Assembly (NCBI GenBank): GCA_902626365.1
Contig: CACOFE010000003.1
Location: 1-64,000, forward strand
Source: an uncultured Bacteroidota bacterium
GTDB lineage: Bacteria; Bacteroidota; Bacteroidia; Flavobacteriales; Flavobacteriaceae
Direction: 5' to 3'
Length of the DNA: 64,000 bases
Shown: piece by piece, positions 36,274-45,605 of the stretch
Layout: every line of letters starts with the position of its first letter
How positions within the stretch are numbered: position 1 is the first letter of the stretch
Program-made: the position numbers and the translations under genes
Notes under the pieces: model-generated
Seen by the model: only the letters and a program-made list of their open reading frames with translations
The model's database searches: none
Told to the model about the DNA's origin: nothing

Positions 36274-38010
36274 TTATCTAACAACTAGTTTAGATACTTT
36301 ACTTTGTCCATTGATTGTAACCTTAAGCATATAGAATCCGCTGTTGAATGAACTCACATCTAATGTGTTTCCATTAATAACAGTATCCATTACTTTTCTA
36401 CCAGTTACAGTGAATACTTGGATTTCTTTTGATCCTTGTACCGGAGATAGAATATTAACGTAGTTACCATCTACTGGGTTAGGATAAACCATCATATCAA
36501 GTATTTCATTATCTGCTGTAGAAAGTCCAGCTTGAACGCACACATCATCAATATACCAGTCGTCACCGTCATCATTTGTCATAACAAATGCAACATAAAT
36601 TGGGACTCCGATATAATCAGCTAAGCTAAATTCAATTGATGTGAATTCACTTGGCTCAAAATCAGCTTCAGTCCAAGTAGCTATGTCAGTAAAGTCAGCA
36701 TGTGTTGTTTGACTTACTGTAGAAACTTTTACAGCGTATGTAGAACCATAATCCGATCCATAAGCTTGTCTGTGGCTGAATGAAATATGATTATTTGAAG
36801 CATCAGGAATAAACATTGGTGTAACTAACCAGTCTTCTGCAAGACCACCGGTAACATTTTCATACCTAACGTGAGCTGAATTAGCTCCACTAACTGAATA
36901 TGTTGAACTAGCTTCCCAGTCATATCCTTCACCAAGGCCATTTTCGCCTCTGAATGTTGCCCAACCTTCAACTGGGAATGATTCTCCATCAAAATCCTCA
37001 CACCAGGATCCTTCAAGGGGAGCATCTGAAGGATTAATAGATTCCATAGCAAATAAAATTTGTTGAATATCCATTGAGCCTGCCGATGCGACAGCTCCAT
37101 CACCTGGATTTTCAACTAGCTGGAACCACCAGTTTGCTTGAGTCCCATTCCAATTAGTAAATGCTGATAAATCTACTTCAACTGTTTGAGCTTCAGCGGA
37201 ATTTGGGGTCATATCAGAAGTTGAAAATTCATTTCCTCCACTTGGTGATACAAATGTTAATTTATTTTTAGGTGAATTATTTACAAGTGTTACCTGAACA
37301 TATTTATAAGTATCAGCATCAACACTATAAAGCCCTGTTTGTTCCAACTTAGGGTAAGGACTTTGGTTTGCTATTTCAAGATGAAGTTCTCCAGCAACTG
37401 GCTGGGACATAGTAACACCATTAGCCGTGGTAAATCCTTCAGAATCAGAAGTATCATCAAAAGTATAATCAACTCTTGGTGTTGCGGGAATTGATTCAAC
37501 TATTTCAATATGATCAAATAAAACATCTCCTGCATATACATTGTTGTTAACACCATTTCCCTGTTTAAATCTAAAGTTAATCGTGTCAACTGTCCCGCTC
37601 CAATTTGCATTACTACTCATATTTATATAATGAGTAACAAAATCTGAATTGTTAGATGAAAGTCCGTCAAAGTTTGTGAAGGCATTACTACCATTCACAG
37701 TTGTTATGACTTGTAATTTAGCATTACCTGTCAAATTCTGCATGGTAATAGCAACATAATTTCCTGCGGATGTATCAATATTAGCTGATGTATTTTTGAA
37801 ATTTGGATTGGCTGAATCACCATTTCCATCACCATCATTATCCACTATAGTGTAAGTAAGATAAGTGTCCCCAACAGCTAAATTAGAATAGTTTTGAGCA
37901 ACAAACCCATGGTCTGTTCCATTAAAATCCCAAGGCGGACCATCCTGAGCAAATAAACTTATATTAAAAAACATCAAAAAAGCTACAACAATTGAGTAAA
38001 GTTTTTTCAT
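36274..38010 (-). CDS. T9SS-secreted multi-module carbohydrate-binding protein
   Basis: 578 aa. Signal peptide (to about LFAQ), two related jelly-roll-like modules (~25-180 and ~185-330, ending VLFDHIEIVES and IQQILFAMES), a choice-of-anchor J/cleaved-adhesin module (~335-485, WCEDFDGESFPVEGW...DDWYIDDVCVQ) and a T9SS type A domain (MVYPNPVDGNYV). No catalytic motif is seen. It is likely a surface-exposed glycan-binding protein, doing the job of a SusE/F-type protein, which this PUL lacks. Codon use and composition suggest high expression. A hairpin terminator follows. Confidence 0.75.
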   Translation of the reverse strand: MKKLYSIVVAFLMFFNISLFAQDGPPWDFNGTDHGFVAQNYSNLAVGDTYLTYTIVDNDGDGNGDSANPNFKNTSANIDTSAGNYVAITMQNLTGNAKLQVITTVNGSNAFTNFDGLSSNNSDFVTHYINMSSNANWSGTVDTINFRFKQGNGVNNNVYAGDVLFDHIEIVESIPATPRVDYTFDDTSDSEGFTTANGVTMSQPVAGELHLEIANQSPYPKLEQTGLYSVDADTYKYVQVTLVNNSPKNKLTFVSPSGGNEFSTSDMTPNSAEAQTVEVDLSAFTNWNGTQANWWFQLVENPGDGAVASAGSMDIQQILFAMESINPSDAPLEGSWCEDFDGESFPVEGWATFRGENGLGEGYDWEASSTYSVSGANSAHVRYENVTGGLAEDWLVTPMFIPDASNNHISFSHRQAYGSDYGSTYAVKVSTVSQTTHADFTDIATWTEADFEPSEFTSIEFSLADYIGVPIYVAFVMTNDDGDDWYIDDVCVQAGLSTADNEILDMMVYPNPVDGNYVNILSPVQGSKEIQVFTVTGRKVMDTVINGNTLDVSSFNSGFYMLKVTINGQSKVSKLVVR

Positions 38011-38039
38011 AAATAAAATTTTAATAATAATTTAATGAT

Positions 38040-38576
38040 TTATATTGAGATGGATACATCGTCTAAGAAAAATTCTGTTCCCTCAGTCATGTACCAAAAT
38101 CTAATTGCTTGGTTTGAACTATCAGATTTTAAACTAAAAGTATGAGAATATTTAGTCCAATCTTCGGTAAGAATAAAATCCTTTCCTTGATAACTTCCTT
38201 GAACATCGGACTGAATAACTAATTTCATTTTTCCCTTTCCGCCCTTATTCTTCGCATGAAAAGTTATTGTTACCGCATCTCCTTCTTTGCCCTTAAACTT
38301 TTGATTGTACTGTGAACTTAAATGAAAACCTTTTTCACCCAGCCTATGAGTTTCTACTTTAAGGGCCCTTTGACTGCCTGGGTTTGTATCGAAGTCTTCT
38401 ACAGAAAATGTAGCATCAGCCCCTTTTCGTGTTACGTTATTCCACCACCAAAACTTACCCTCAGGGCTTACGCCTTCCAAATTTGAATTCTTTAATTCTA
38501 AACTTTTTTGAGAAAACGAATTGGTGTAAAATAGAAATGTAAATAGAGCTAAAATAAATTTAATTGTTAGTTTCAT
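38040..38576 (-). CDS. Stand-alone CBM-like protein (CBM4/9/22 type)
   Basis: 178 aa; signal peptide (to about NSFSQ) and then a single jelly-roll module. KGFHLSSQYNQ, MKLVIQSDVQGSYQG, SHTFSLKSDSSNQAIRFWYM and EFFLDDVSISI align closely with the N-terminal module of the GH30 protein in the same locus. Such modules bind xylan in CBM4/CBM22 families. It is probably a secreted or periplasmic xylan-binding protein; it lacks a lipobox and a sorting domain. Confidence 0.75.
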   Translation of the reverse strand: MKLTIKFILALFTFLFYTNSFSQKSLELKNSNLEGVSPEGKFWWWNNVTRKGADATFSVEDFDTNPGSQRALKVETHRLGEKGFHLSSQYNQKFKGKEGDAVTITFHAKNKGGKGKMKLVIQSDVQGSYQGKDFILTEDWTKYSHTFSLKSDSSNQAIRFWYMTEGTEFFLDDVSISI

Positions 38577-38601
38577 AATTGATTATTTAGTTTATATAAT
38601 A

Positions 38602-41097
38602 TTATTGTTTTATTAACCTTAAGGTTTTTAATTGCCTGGTATTTATATCTTCAATTATTATAAAGTAAATCCCCAAATCAAGATTTGAAATATTGATAGA
38701 AATTGAATTATTTTCAATATTATTTATTTGAATGGATTTATAATTTTTTCCTAATATGTCATAGATAGAAATATTTTTTTCTGAATAAATATTATTAATA
38801 CTGACAATGTTTTCTGCAGGATTTGGAGATAAATATATATTTTCAATATAGTTTTCCGAAATGGATAATGGATCGAAAACCGTAACCTCCACCTGACTAC
38901 TTGTAGAATTTCCAGAATAATCAGAGGCTGTAAAAGTAACTAGGTATATGCCTGTTGTTGATGTATCTACATTATGAGAAACATCGTAGCTAACATTACC
39001 ATCACAATTATCTGTTACCGTTGGCGGTTCGATATCATCTACATCAAATGTCGAATCTATCTCATACTCATAATTACATCCTGGTCCTCCACAATCTGAT
39101 AATTCTATTACAGGCGGAGTCGTATCATTTGCACATTCATTAAAACTAAACTCATATGCTCCGATATCAACTATATCTCCAGAATTTTCAAAATCAACCT
39201 CAGGAGAGCCTTGAGTAACAAGTGAAAAATCATCAATATAATAGTCAGCTCCAACACCGCCTTGAACCGGTGGTCCTTTCACATACAAAAAGAAATTATT
39301 AGAAATATTGTGAGTAAAATCAGCAGTTAATAAAGTCCATTGTTGATCTGAAGCATCAATAGGCTCAGTTAAATTATAATACTCGTTTTGATCTGTATCC
39401 TTTATAGTTAATTGAGAGGTGCCTGTTTCTCCCTCAGCTAATTTTACCCAAACATAAAATGTATATGTCTCACCTTGATCTAATAAATTGTTTAATACAA
39501 TTCTAGGGCTATGCCAATTAGCTGTCCTGTCTGTTGTAAATAAACTTCTATCGCCAGACAATGATTGATCAGATGTTGTTTCAATTGTGGACCCAAATGC
39601 GGTCCATCCGCCAGTTGCATTTTCAAAGCTTGTGGATGCAATTGCGCTGCCCACAACCGGTCTTGGGTTTCCTTCTATATCATGAGTAGGGCTGTAACTT
39701 GGGTTTCCAGCATTTATTGCTGGAGACCCTTCAGTAAGTGAAAAATCAGTTCCTTCAATAGTCAATGGGCCATCGACAGTTTCAGGTGCTGAAGTAAACA
39801 TAGGATCTACATTGATAAGGTTATTGCTTTCAGTAGCCGGCCATGCATAGGTACCATTTACAATTATATTGTCAACGGCAACTCTCGTGCCGTATACATT
39901 ATTTAACTGAAGGGCTGAAAACTCATTATCTCTAGTTACTATTATATTATTTACAACAGTTGCATTTAACACATGGTTTGCTTTTATCCCGCCTACTTTT
40001 TGTCCTCTATGTGCTGGATTACCTTCAGCTTCAGAGATGTCTTGTATAATTTCATGGACACCATTATAGTAAAGCGTATTGTTTTGATAAATTGCCGAGG
40101 CAGAGTGTGAATGGTCAAAATTAATTCCATTTTTACCATTATTTAAACATAAGTTATTTTCAAATAAGAAAGTTCCGTTATAGTCAGGATCACTTCTTGT
40201 TACATATATTCCTTGACCATCCCATATAGATTGAAAATTTGCTGTTCCATAATTTGGATTATTATTACCTGAATTATCTGGAAGTTGAGTCACATAAAAT
40301 CGAATTCTATTCCAATTATTATAAACAATATTTCCACGAATTATCATTTTAATATCATTAGTATTATCACCTGAAACCGCAACAGATTCAGCCAAAACAA
40401 TTGCACTGGAAGCTGAGGAAGTCCACCAGTTAGAGTTATAAACTATATTGTTTTCTATTAATATATGATCGCTGTCATTGAATCTAATTGCAGAACCACA
40501 AGTGTCATGTACAATATTATTTCTTATTATGATATTGTGGTGAGCTCCGTAGCCTCCCCAAATTCCTTTTCCTCCAAAATAAGAATGGTTATAATTTGTG
40601 GAATCATCTTCATCTTCGGCCATCTCAATTTTATAATTTCTGTCTGCCTCTGCCATTTCATAATCAATGTCTTGTGCTGGCCCTTCAACCTCAAATCCCT
40701 GGACAATTATATAATTCATATTATTAGAAATAACTATACCACCTCTTCCATCAAATTGAATTTTGGGTGTATGTCCTGGGTAATTTCTTAATGTAATATA
40801 TGCACCTTCAGCCCCTGATTTATTTATAGTAACCACGTGTGGATTATCCATGTTCGTATTTGTTGAAGGGTCAACAGTACCATAATTTGCGTTTTGATAA
40901 ATACCATCCATAACATATACTGTTCCACCAGCACTTACCATTGAAATTCCTTTATTTATGGTCTTAAAAGGAGACTCAATTGTTCCTGAATTATTGTCTG
41001 AACCATTTGAATCAGAAACATAGAAGTCCTGTGCTGTCACCAACTGAATACTTAAAAAGAAAAAAAGAAAAAATATATATGTTTTGAATATTGTCAT
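38602..41097 (-). CDS. T9SS-secreted right-handed beta-helix protein with CBM-like module
   Basis: 831 aa. Signal peptide, DUF1565-like start (FYVSDSNGSDNNSGTIESPFKTIN), a beta-helix to about residue 470 rich in NNIV/ENNLC turns, a jelly-roll CBM4/22-like module (~485-640, ending YYIDDFSLV), an Ig/HYR-like module (~660-740, VTDNCDGNVSYDV) and a T9SS type A domain (YLSPNPAENIV). Beta-helix carbohydrate enzymes include lyases (PL6, PL9) and hydrolases (GH120, GH141), some acting on xylosides. I cannot assign it to one of these. Its place in the PUL suggests a surface enzyme for a side chain or unusual linkage. Confidence 0.7.
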   Translation of the reverse strand: MTIFKTYIFFLFFFLSIQLVTAQDFYVSDSNGSDNNSGTIESPFKTINKGISMVSAGGTVYVMDGIYQNANYGTVDPSTNTNMDNPHVVTINKSGAEGAYITLRNYPGHTPKIQFDGRGGIVISNNMNYIIVQGFEVEGPAQDIDYEMAEADRNYKIEMAEDEDDSTNYNHSYFGGKGIWGGYGAHHNIIIRNNIVHDTCGSAIRFNDSDHILIENNIVYNSNWWTSSASSAIVLAESVAVSGDNTNDIKMIIRGNIVYNNWNRIRFYVTQLPDNSGNNNPNYGTANFQSIWDGQGIYVTRSDPDYNGTFLFENNLCLNNGKNGINFDHSHSASAIYQNNTLYYNGVHEIIQDISEAEGNPAHRGQKVGGIKANHVLNATVVNNIIVTRDNEFSALQLNNVYGTRVAVDNIIVNGTYAWPATESNNLINVDPMFTSAPETVDGPLTIEGTDFSLTEGSPAINAGNPSYSPTHDIEGNPRPVVGSAIASTSFENATGGWTAFGSTIETTSDQSLSGDRSLFTTDRTANWHSPRIVLNNLLDQGETYTFYVWVKLAEGETGTSQLTIKDTDQNEYYNLTEPIDASDQQWTLLTADFTHNISNNFFLYVKGPPVQGGVGADYYIDDFSLVTQGSPEVDFENSGDIVDIGAYEFSFNECANDTTPPVIELSDCGGPGCNYEYEIDSTFDVDDIEPPTVTDNCDGNVSYDVSHNVDTSTTGIYLVTFTASDYSGNSTSSQVEVTVFDPLSISENYIENIYLSPNPAENIVSINNIYSEKNISIYDILGKNYKSIQINNIENNSISINISNLDLGIYFIIIEDINTRQLKTLRLIKQ

Positions 41098-41100
41098 GAC

Positions 41101-42540
41101 TTAATTTGATTGATTTTGAAAAGGGTCATCATTTACATAATTTCTCATTTCTTCTAATTTAATACTATATTTTTTAACTAACTCCTTATTTTCGGGTAGT
41201 TTCGAAATATCTATATTTTGCTTTTTATCGTTTTTCATGTCATAAAGCATATTTCCTAAATATTTTTCTCCTATTACAAATTCAGTGTATGAATAGTTTT
41301 TGTCTATAACTGCTTCACCCTGCTTATATCTTGTATAAATCTCATCTTTTAAAATAGTTTTTGGGTTTTTAAGAACTGGTGTTAAGCTTTGTCCCTGTAT
41401 GTAATTTGGTGGTTTTATTCCCGCAAGTTCACAAAGCGTTGGATATATATCAACTAACTCTGTGAAAGAATCTGAATTGTCTTTCGCGCTATATTTTGGA
41501 GAAGATATAATCAACGGAATTTGGACTGCTTCGTAAAAAGTACTATGCTTACACCAGAAGCCATGTTCACCCAAGAAGTATCCGTGATCACTCCATAAAA
41601 TTATTGTTGTATTTTCTCTTAATCCAGCTTCTTCTAATCCTTCAATTAATTTTCCAATCATTGCATCCATGTATGAAACACTGGCATAATAACCATGAAT
41701 CAAATCCTTTGATAATTCATCGTCAAGTAGACCTTCTGCGGGAATTCCAAGATAATTTTTTCTTAATTCAGCTGAATTATGCTGTGCTTCAATTGCTATG
41801 TCAGGTGAATTTAAGGGTTGATATAAGTTGTCTGCTAATTTAATTTTATCATGGTCATACATATCCCAATATTTTTTGGGTTGTATAAAAGGAAGGTGTG
41901 GAGAAACATATCCGATAGCCATAAAAAAAGGTTTTCCATTGCTACTAAACTCATTAAATTTTTTAATGGCTTTAAGTGTAATTTTTCCATCATTATACGC
42001 ATAGTCATCTACATCTGGATATTCAACAATGGGATTTTTCTTTCCGTACTCACCTGTTTCGGCATTGTCTCTTAATCTAATAGATTCGGGATCTTGAAAA
42101 TCAGCCTGATCAGCACCTCCATCTTTCTCAGTCCAATGTTGTGCAAAGTCATCGTTATGATGATAAATTTTTCCATATGAAATAGTTTCATATCCGTTCT
42201 CCTTAAAAATCTGATTTAGTGGAATTGCATGTGGAGCATCAACTGATGCTCTTGTAGAGAAGTCATTGAACCTTTTCTCACTAGGTCTAACACCGGTCAT
42301 AATACTTGCTCTGCTTGCGCCACATACTGCTATGTTTGTAAAAGCATTATTAAATTGTACACCCTCCGATGCTAACTTATCCATGTAAGGGGTAATCATT
42401 GTTTCCTCTTCATAATTATATGAGTTCATGGTTGGTCTTAAGTCATCAATTGAAATAAAAAGTATATTGTGTTTTTGTTCAACTTTATTATTGCATGAAA
42501 TTAGAAATACTCCTAAAATGATTACTAAAATTTTTTTCAT
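41101..42540 (-). CDS. Sulfatase lipoprotein (iduronate-2-sulfatase-like)
   Basis: 479 aa. Lipobox LISC (Cys16). Metal site FISIDDLRP, formylglycine site CGASR (Cys73) followed by ASIMTGVRPSEKR. FFMAIGYVSPHLPF and WSDHGYFLGEHGFWCKH resemble S1_7-type enzymes, like the sulfatase at 28.9-30.8 kb but without the helical tail. It would remove sulfate from polysaccharide fragments, anchored outside the cytoplasm. 3 bp from the beta-helix gene and 7 bp from the next sulfatase. Confidence 0.9.
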   Translation of the reverse strand: MKKILVIILGVFLISCNNKVEQKHNILFISIDDLRPTMNSYNYEEETMITPYMDKLASEGVQFNNAFTNIAVCGASRASIMTGVRPSEKRFNDFSTRASVDAPHAIPLNQIFKENGYETISYGKIYHHNDDFAQHWTEKDGGADQADFQDPESIRLRDNAETGEYGKKNPIVEYPDVDDYAYNDGKITLKAIKKFNEFSSNGKPFFMAIGYVSPHLPFIQPKKYWDMYDHDKIKLADNLYQPLNSPDIAIEAQHNSAELRKNYLGIPAEGLLDDELSKDLIHGYYASVSYMDAMIGKLIEGLEEAGLRENTTIILWSDHGYFLGEHGFWCKHSTFYEAVQIPLIISSPKYSAKDNSDSFTELVDIYPTLCELAGIKPPNYIQGQSLTPVLKNPKTILKDEIYTRYKQGEAVIDKNYSYTEFVIGEKYLGNMLYDMKNDKKQNIDISKLPENKELVKKYSIKLEEMRNYVNDDPFQNQSN

Positions 42541-42547
42541 TATAAAT

Positions 42548-44203
42548 TTAGTTTGATGTTATTTCTGAAGCCTTATATCCGATCCTAATTGCTCTTGCAA
42601 CAATTTTTTGTTTATCTCCGATTGTAATCGGTGTGTGATATAAGCTCCAACTATTGGTTCCTATTTTTTCATCTATTTGATAGCCTATTGATGCTCCATT
42701 TGTAATTGAAGTCAATTCATATAATCCGTCATTCCTAATTTTAAACTCAACATTTTCTGTCTTTGGTTGAATCATGTTTGGCCAAAATGATTCAACTAAT
42801 TTATTCTCAGGAATAAAGCCCTGATCATTAATTTCTTTCTGCCAATTTTCTAAAGCAATTCTAAAGTTGTTTATCCTGTCCGCATGTTTTGGGTCATCGA
42901 TAATATTATTAACCTCATAAGGATCATTAAGTAAATCATAAAACTCCTCTAAAGGCTTTGTTTTCATAAATATGTATTTTGCATCTCCATCCAACATATC
43001 TAAACTGTCCATTTGAATAAGTTTAGAGTTCATTGTAATTCGCTCTCTATATTTATTACGATAAATCAAAGGTTGCTCTGGCATAAAGTTTTTGATATAG
43101 ACATATCTTCCATCTAAAACAGACCTTTGCATATCAGTACTTTCATCGAATCGATCTGCTGTACCAAATGCATATTGTCTAGGACTATCTTCATATATTC
43201 CAGCTATAGCCTTGCCATCATAATGCTTAGGAGGCTCAATATTTAAAAGAGATAGTACAGTAGGACCTAGATCCATTAACGAAACTATTCTTTCATCAAC
43301 TTTACCGGCATCCATTTTATTTGGGTATCTAATAATTAAAGGGACATTTAGCCCACTGTTTCCAACAGCTCTTTTTTGTCTAAGTAAATTTCCTCCATGG
43401 TCGCTCCAAAACATAATAATAGTGTTTTCCAACAACCCATCCTCTTCTAGTTGGCTAATCAGCTCTCCAACTTTTTTATCCATTGCTTCAATATTAGAAT
43501 ACTTTCTTGCAATATCAGTTCTAACTTCTGGAATGTCTGGGAAATATGATGGAATTATAATATCCTCTGGGCTAACCGTTAGAGGTTGATTGCTTCTTTC
43601 CCATATTCTAGATTCGTGTGTTAGTAAAGTATTCCATACATAAAAAAATGGCTTATCTTTTGGTGCGTCCCTATAACTTACTGTTGACGAAACCTCATCC
43701 CAAGCTGTAAATGGGGCGTTGAATTGATAATCACATTTAAAGTTATTGGCGCAATAATATCCATTAGTTCTCAGAATCTCAGTAAATGGTTTGACATAAG
43801 TTGGAGGGACAACTTCGTATTCAGGAATATTTTTTCCTTCTTTATCAATAACACCAATATTTTTTCTGTATGATACCTGTTCAGGAGTTTTATAATTATG
43901 ATAATCTCCTGTCCTCATATTATGAGCTCCAAGCCTAGCTGAATACATTCCGGTTATAACAGAAAATCGACTTGGTGCACATACTCCAGCAGTTGAATAG
44001 GCATTAGTATATCTAACCCCCTCAGATGCAAGCTTATCAAGGTTTGGTGTTTTGATTATGTCATTTCCATATGACCCCAAAATAGGTCCCATATCTTCAC
44101 AGCTTATCCATACAATGTTAAGAGGCTTTTCGAGAACTTTTAAATTATTAGAGCATGAATAAAAAAGCAACAAAAAGGATAATATGAGTTTGATTTTATA
44201 CAT
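42548..44203 (-). CDS. Sulfatase lipoprotein (heparan N-sulfatase-like, S1_8 type)
   Basis: I place the start at the Met at 44203, not 44248: it begins a lipoprotein signal (ILSFLLLFYSC, Cys17) and lies 1 bp after the stop of the upstream sulfatase. This gives 551 aa. The metal site is WISCEDMGP, the modification site CAPSR (Cys75). WSDHGGNLLRQKRAVGNSG and the C-terminal module (GASIGYQIDE...ARAIRIGYKASE) are typical of sulfamidase-like enzymes with a chitobiase C-terminal-like domain. The sugar substrate cannot be read from sequence; the locus suggests sulfated xylan. Confidence 0.88.
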   Translation of the reverse strand: MYKIKLILSFLLLFYSCSNNLKVLEKPLNIVWISCEDMGPILGSYGNDIIKTPNLDKLASEGVRYTNAYSTAGVCAPSRFSVITGMYSARLGAHNMRTGDYHNYKTPEQVSYRKNIGVIDKEGKNIPEYEVVPPTYVKPFTEILRTNGYYCANNFKCDYQFNAPFTAWDEVSSTVSYRDAPKDKPFFYVWNTLLTHESRIWERSNQPLTVSPEDIIIPSYFPDIPEVRTDIARKYSNIEAMDKKVGELISQLEEDGLLENTIIMFWSDHGGNLLRQKRAVGNSGLNVPLIIRYPNKMDAGKVDERIVSLMDLGPTVLSLLNIEPPKHYDGKAIAGIYEDSPRQYAFGTADRFDESTDMQRSVLDGRYVYIKNFMPEQPLIYRNKYRERITMNSKLIQMDSLDMLDGDAKYIFMKTKPLEEFYDLLNDPYEVNNIIDDPKHADRINNFRIALENWQKEINDQGFIPENKLVESFWPNMIQPKTENVEFKIRNDGLYELTSITNGASIGYQIDEKIGTNSWSLYHTPITIGDKQKIVARAIRIGYKASEITSN

Positions 44204-44204
44204 G

Positions 44205-45605
44205 CTAATAATGGAGTTTAACATAATCGTCATCATTAAGTTTACCAATTAAATCATCTGGAACGTTGTTCCATTTAGACTTTTTATCCAAAGGATGAAG
44301 AGTAGGCTTCAATACTGAAATTGGATTGTCTAAAAGAAAATCCTCTTGACTTTTCATCCAATTTTCAAGAGCAACTGACAGCCTGTTTCTTATTTGTTTG
44401 TATTTAGGATTGTCTATTAGATTTACTTTTTGATATGGATCTTTTTCCAAGTCATATAATTCTTCATAAGGAACATTTGGAAACGATTCAGCTCCAATTT
44501 TAGCAAATTCATTTATAACTGGGTTGTTGCCTAAGTTTGAATTAACAACTTCAACAGAATTAAAGTTTCTTATTAGCTTATACCTGTTACCTCTTATCAT
44601 TCTTGATGGAAATATTTTACATTCTCTTATGTTTTGTCTTGTCGAAACCCCAAAAACATAATCATGAATTTTCATCTTACTTCCATTTAAAGTCTCAAGA
44701 AAACTCTTTCCATCTATTTCGCTTGGAATTTCAGTATTGGAAACTTCTAATATAGTGGGCAAAACATCAACAAGGGTCAACAATGTTTCAGATTTAGTGT
44801 TTGGCTTAATTTTTCCAGGCCACCTAACAATAAATGGCACTCGCAATCCCTGCTCTTTTAAACTCCACTTGCCACTTAAGCCGTGGTCTGATGCATAAAT
44901 AAACATTGTATTTTCTTTAAGGCCATAATTATCAACCATATTTAAAACTTGCCCTAGTTGATCATTATCATCTTGAATATTTTGATAATAACCTGGCTTG
45001 TGATTTCCTATATAAGATGGGTCGTATGGTAATTTAAAAATATCTGCTTTACTATAATTTGATGTTTGTGGATATGGGCCATGTGGATAATCTGATGCAA
45101 TAATTAAACAAAAAGGGTTGTTTACATTTTTTAGGTAATCATCAATTTGGTCAAGAGGTAAGTACCTATTATTAATTTTTGGAAAATAATGAGTCCAGTC
45201 AAATACTTTGTTTGGTTTAACATGGCTTTTTCCTGCTAAAACTACTTCATAACCTGATTCCTTTAATAATGATGTGATGCTTTTAATATCAGGTTTAACA
45301 CCAATATGATTAGCCATACATCCGTTTTTCACAGGATACATTCCTGTAAAAATTTGAGATCTACTAGGGGCGCATATTGCCTGACCTGTGTAAAAGTTTG
45401 AAAACTTCATGCCTTGGCTAGCAAGAAGATCAGCATTACTCGTTTGAACATTTGGGTTTCCATACACCCCATAATCTAGTAAATCCTGATCATCAGAAAG
45501 ATAAAAAACTATGTTAGGTGTTTTTGGTTCTTGCTGAGCATAAAAGGGGTTGAAATACAATAAAGATATTAGGAGAATATAATAAGTAAGTCTGTTTTTT
45601 CTCAT
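44205..45605 (-). CDS. Secreted sulfatase (S1_8-like)
   Basis: 466 aa with a signal peptide (to about PFYAQ) and no lipobox. Metal site FYLSDDQD, modification site CAPSR (Cys78) followed by SQIFTGMYPVKNG. YASDHGLSGKWSLKEQGLRVPFIVRWPG is conserved. It is related to heparan-sulfamidase-like sulfatases but lacks the C-terminal module of its neighbour. The ATG overlaps the GH30 stop (ATGA), so translation of the two is probably coupled. Confidence 0.9.
   Translation of the reverse strand: MRKNRLTYYILLISLLYFNPFYAQQEPKTPNIVFYLSDDQDLLDYGVYGNPNVQTSNADLLASQGMKFSNFYTGQAICAPSRSQIFTGMYPVKNGCMANHIGVKPDIKSITSLLKESGYEVVLAGKSHVKPNKVFDWTHYFPKINNRYLPLDQIDDYLKNVNNPFCLIIASDYPHGPYPQTSNYSKADIFKLPYDPSYIGNHKPGYYQNIQDDNDQLGQVLNMVDNYGLKENTMFIYASDHGLSGKWSLKEQGLRVPFIVRWPGKIKPNTKSETLLTLVDVLPTILEVSNTEIPSEIDGKSFLETLNGSKMKIHDYVFGVSTRQNIRECKIFPSRMIRGNRYKLIRNFNSVEVVNSNLGNNPVINEFAKIGAESFPNVPYEELYDLEKDPYQKVNLIDNPKYKQIRNRLSVALENWMKSQEDFLLDNPISVLKPTLHPLDKKSKWNNVPDDLIGKLNDDDYVKLHY

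Noticed and set aside
40465-40791. 108-aa plus-strand ORF
   Set aside because: Antisense to the beta-helix protein gene, whose repeats explain the open frame.
42548-45605. Possible single frameshifted sulfatase
   Set aside because: Both neighbours have their own signal sequence, metal site and CAPSR motif, so they are two complete genes; the overlap in the ORF track comes from an over-long start of the second one.
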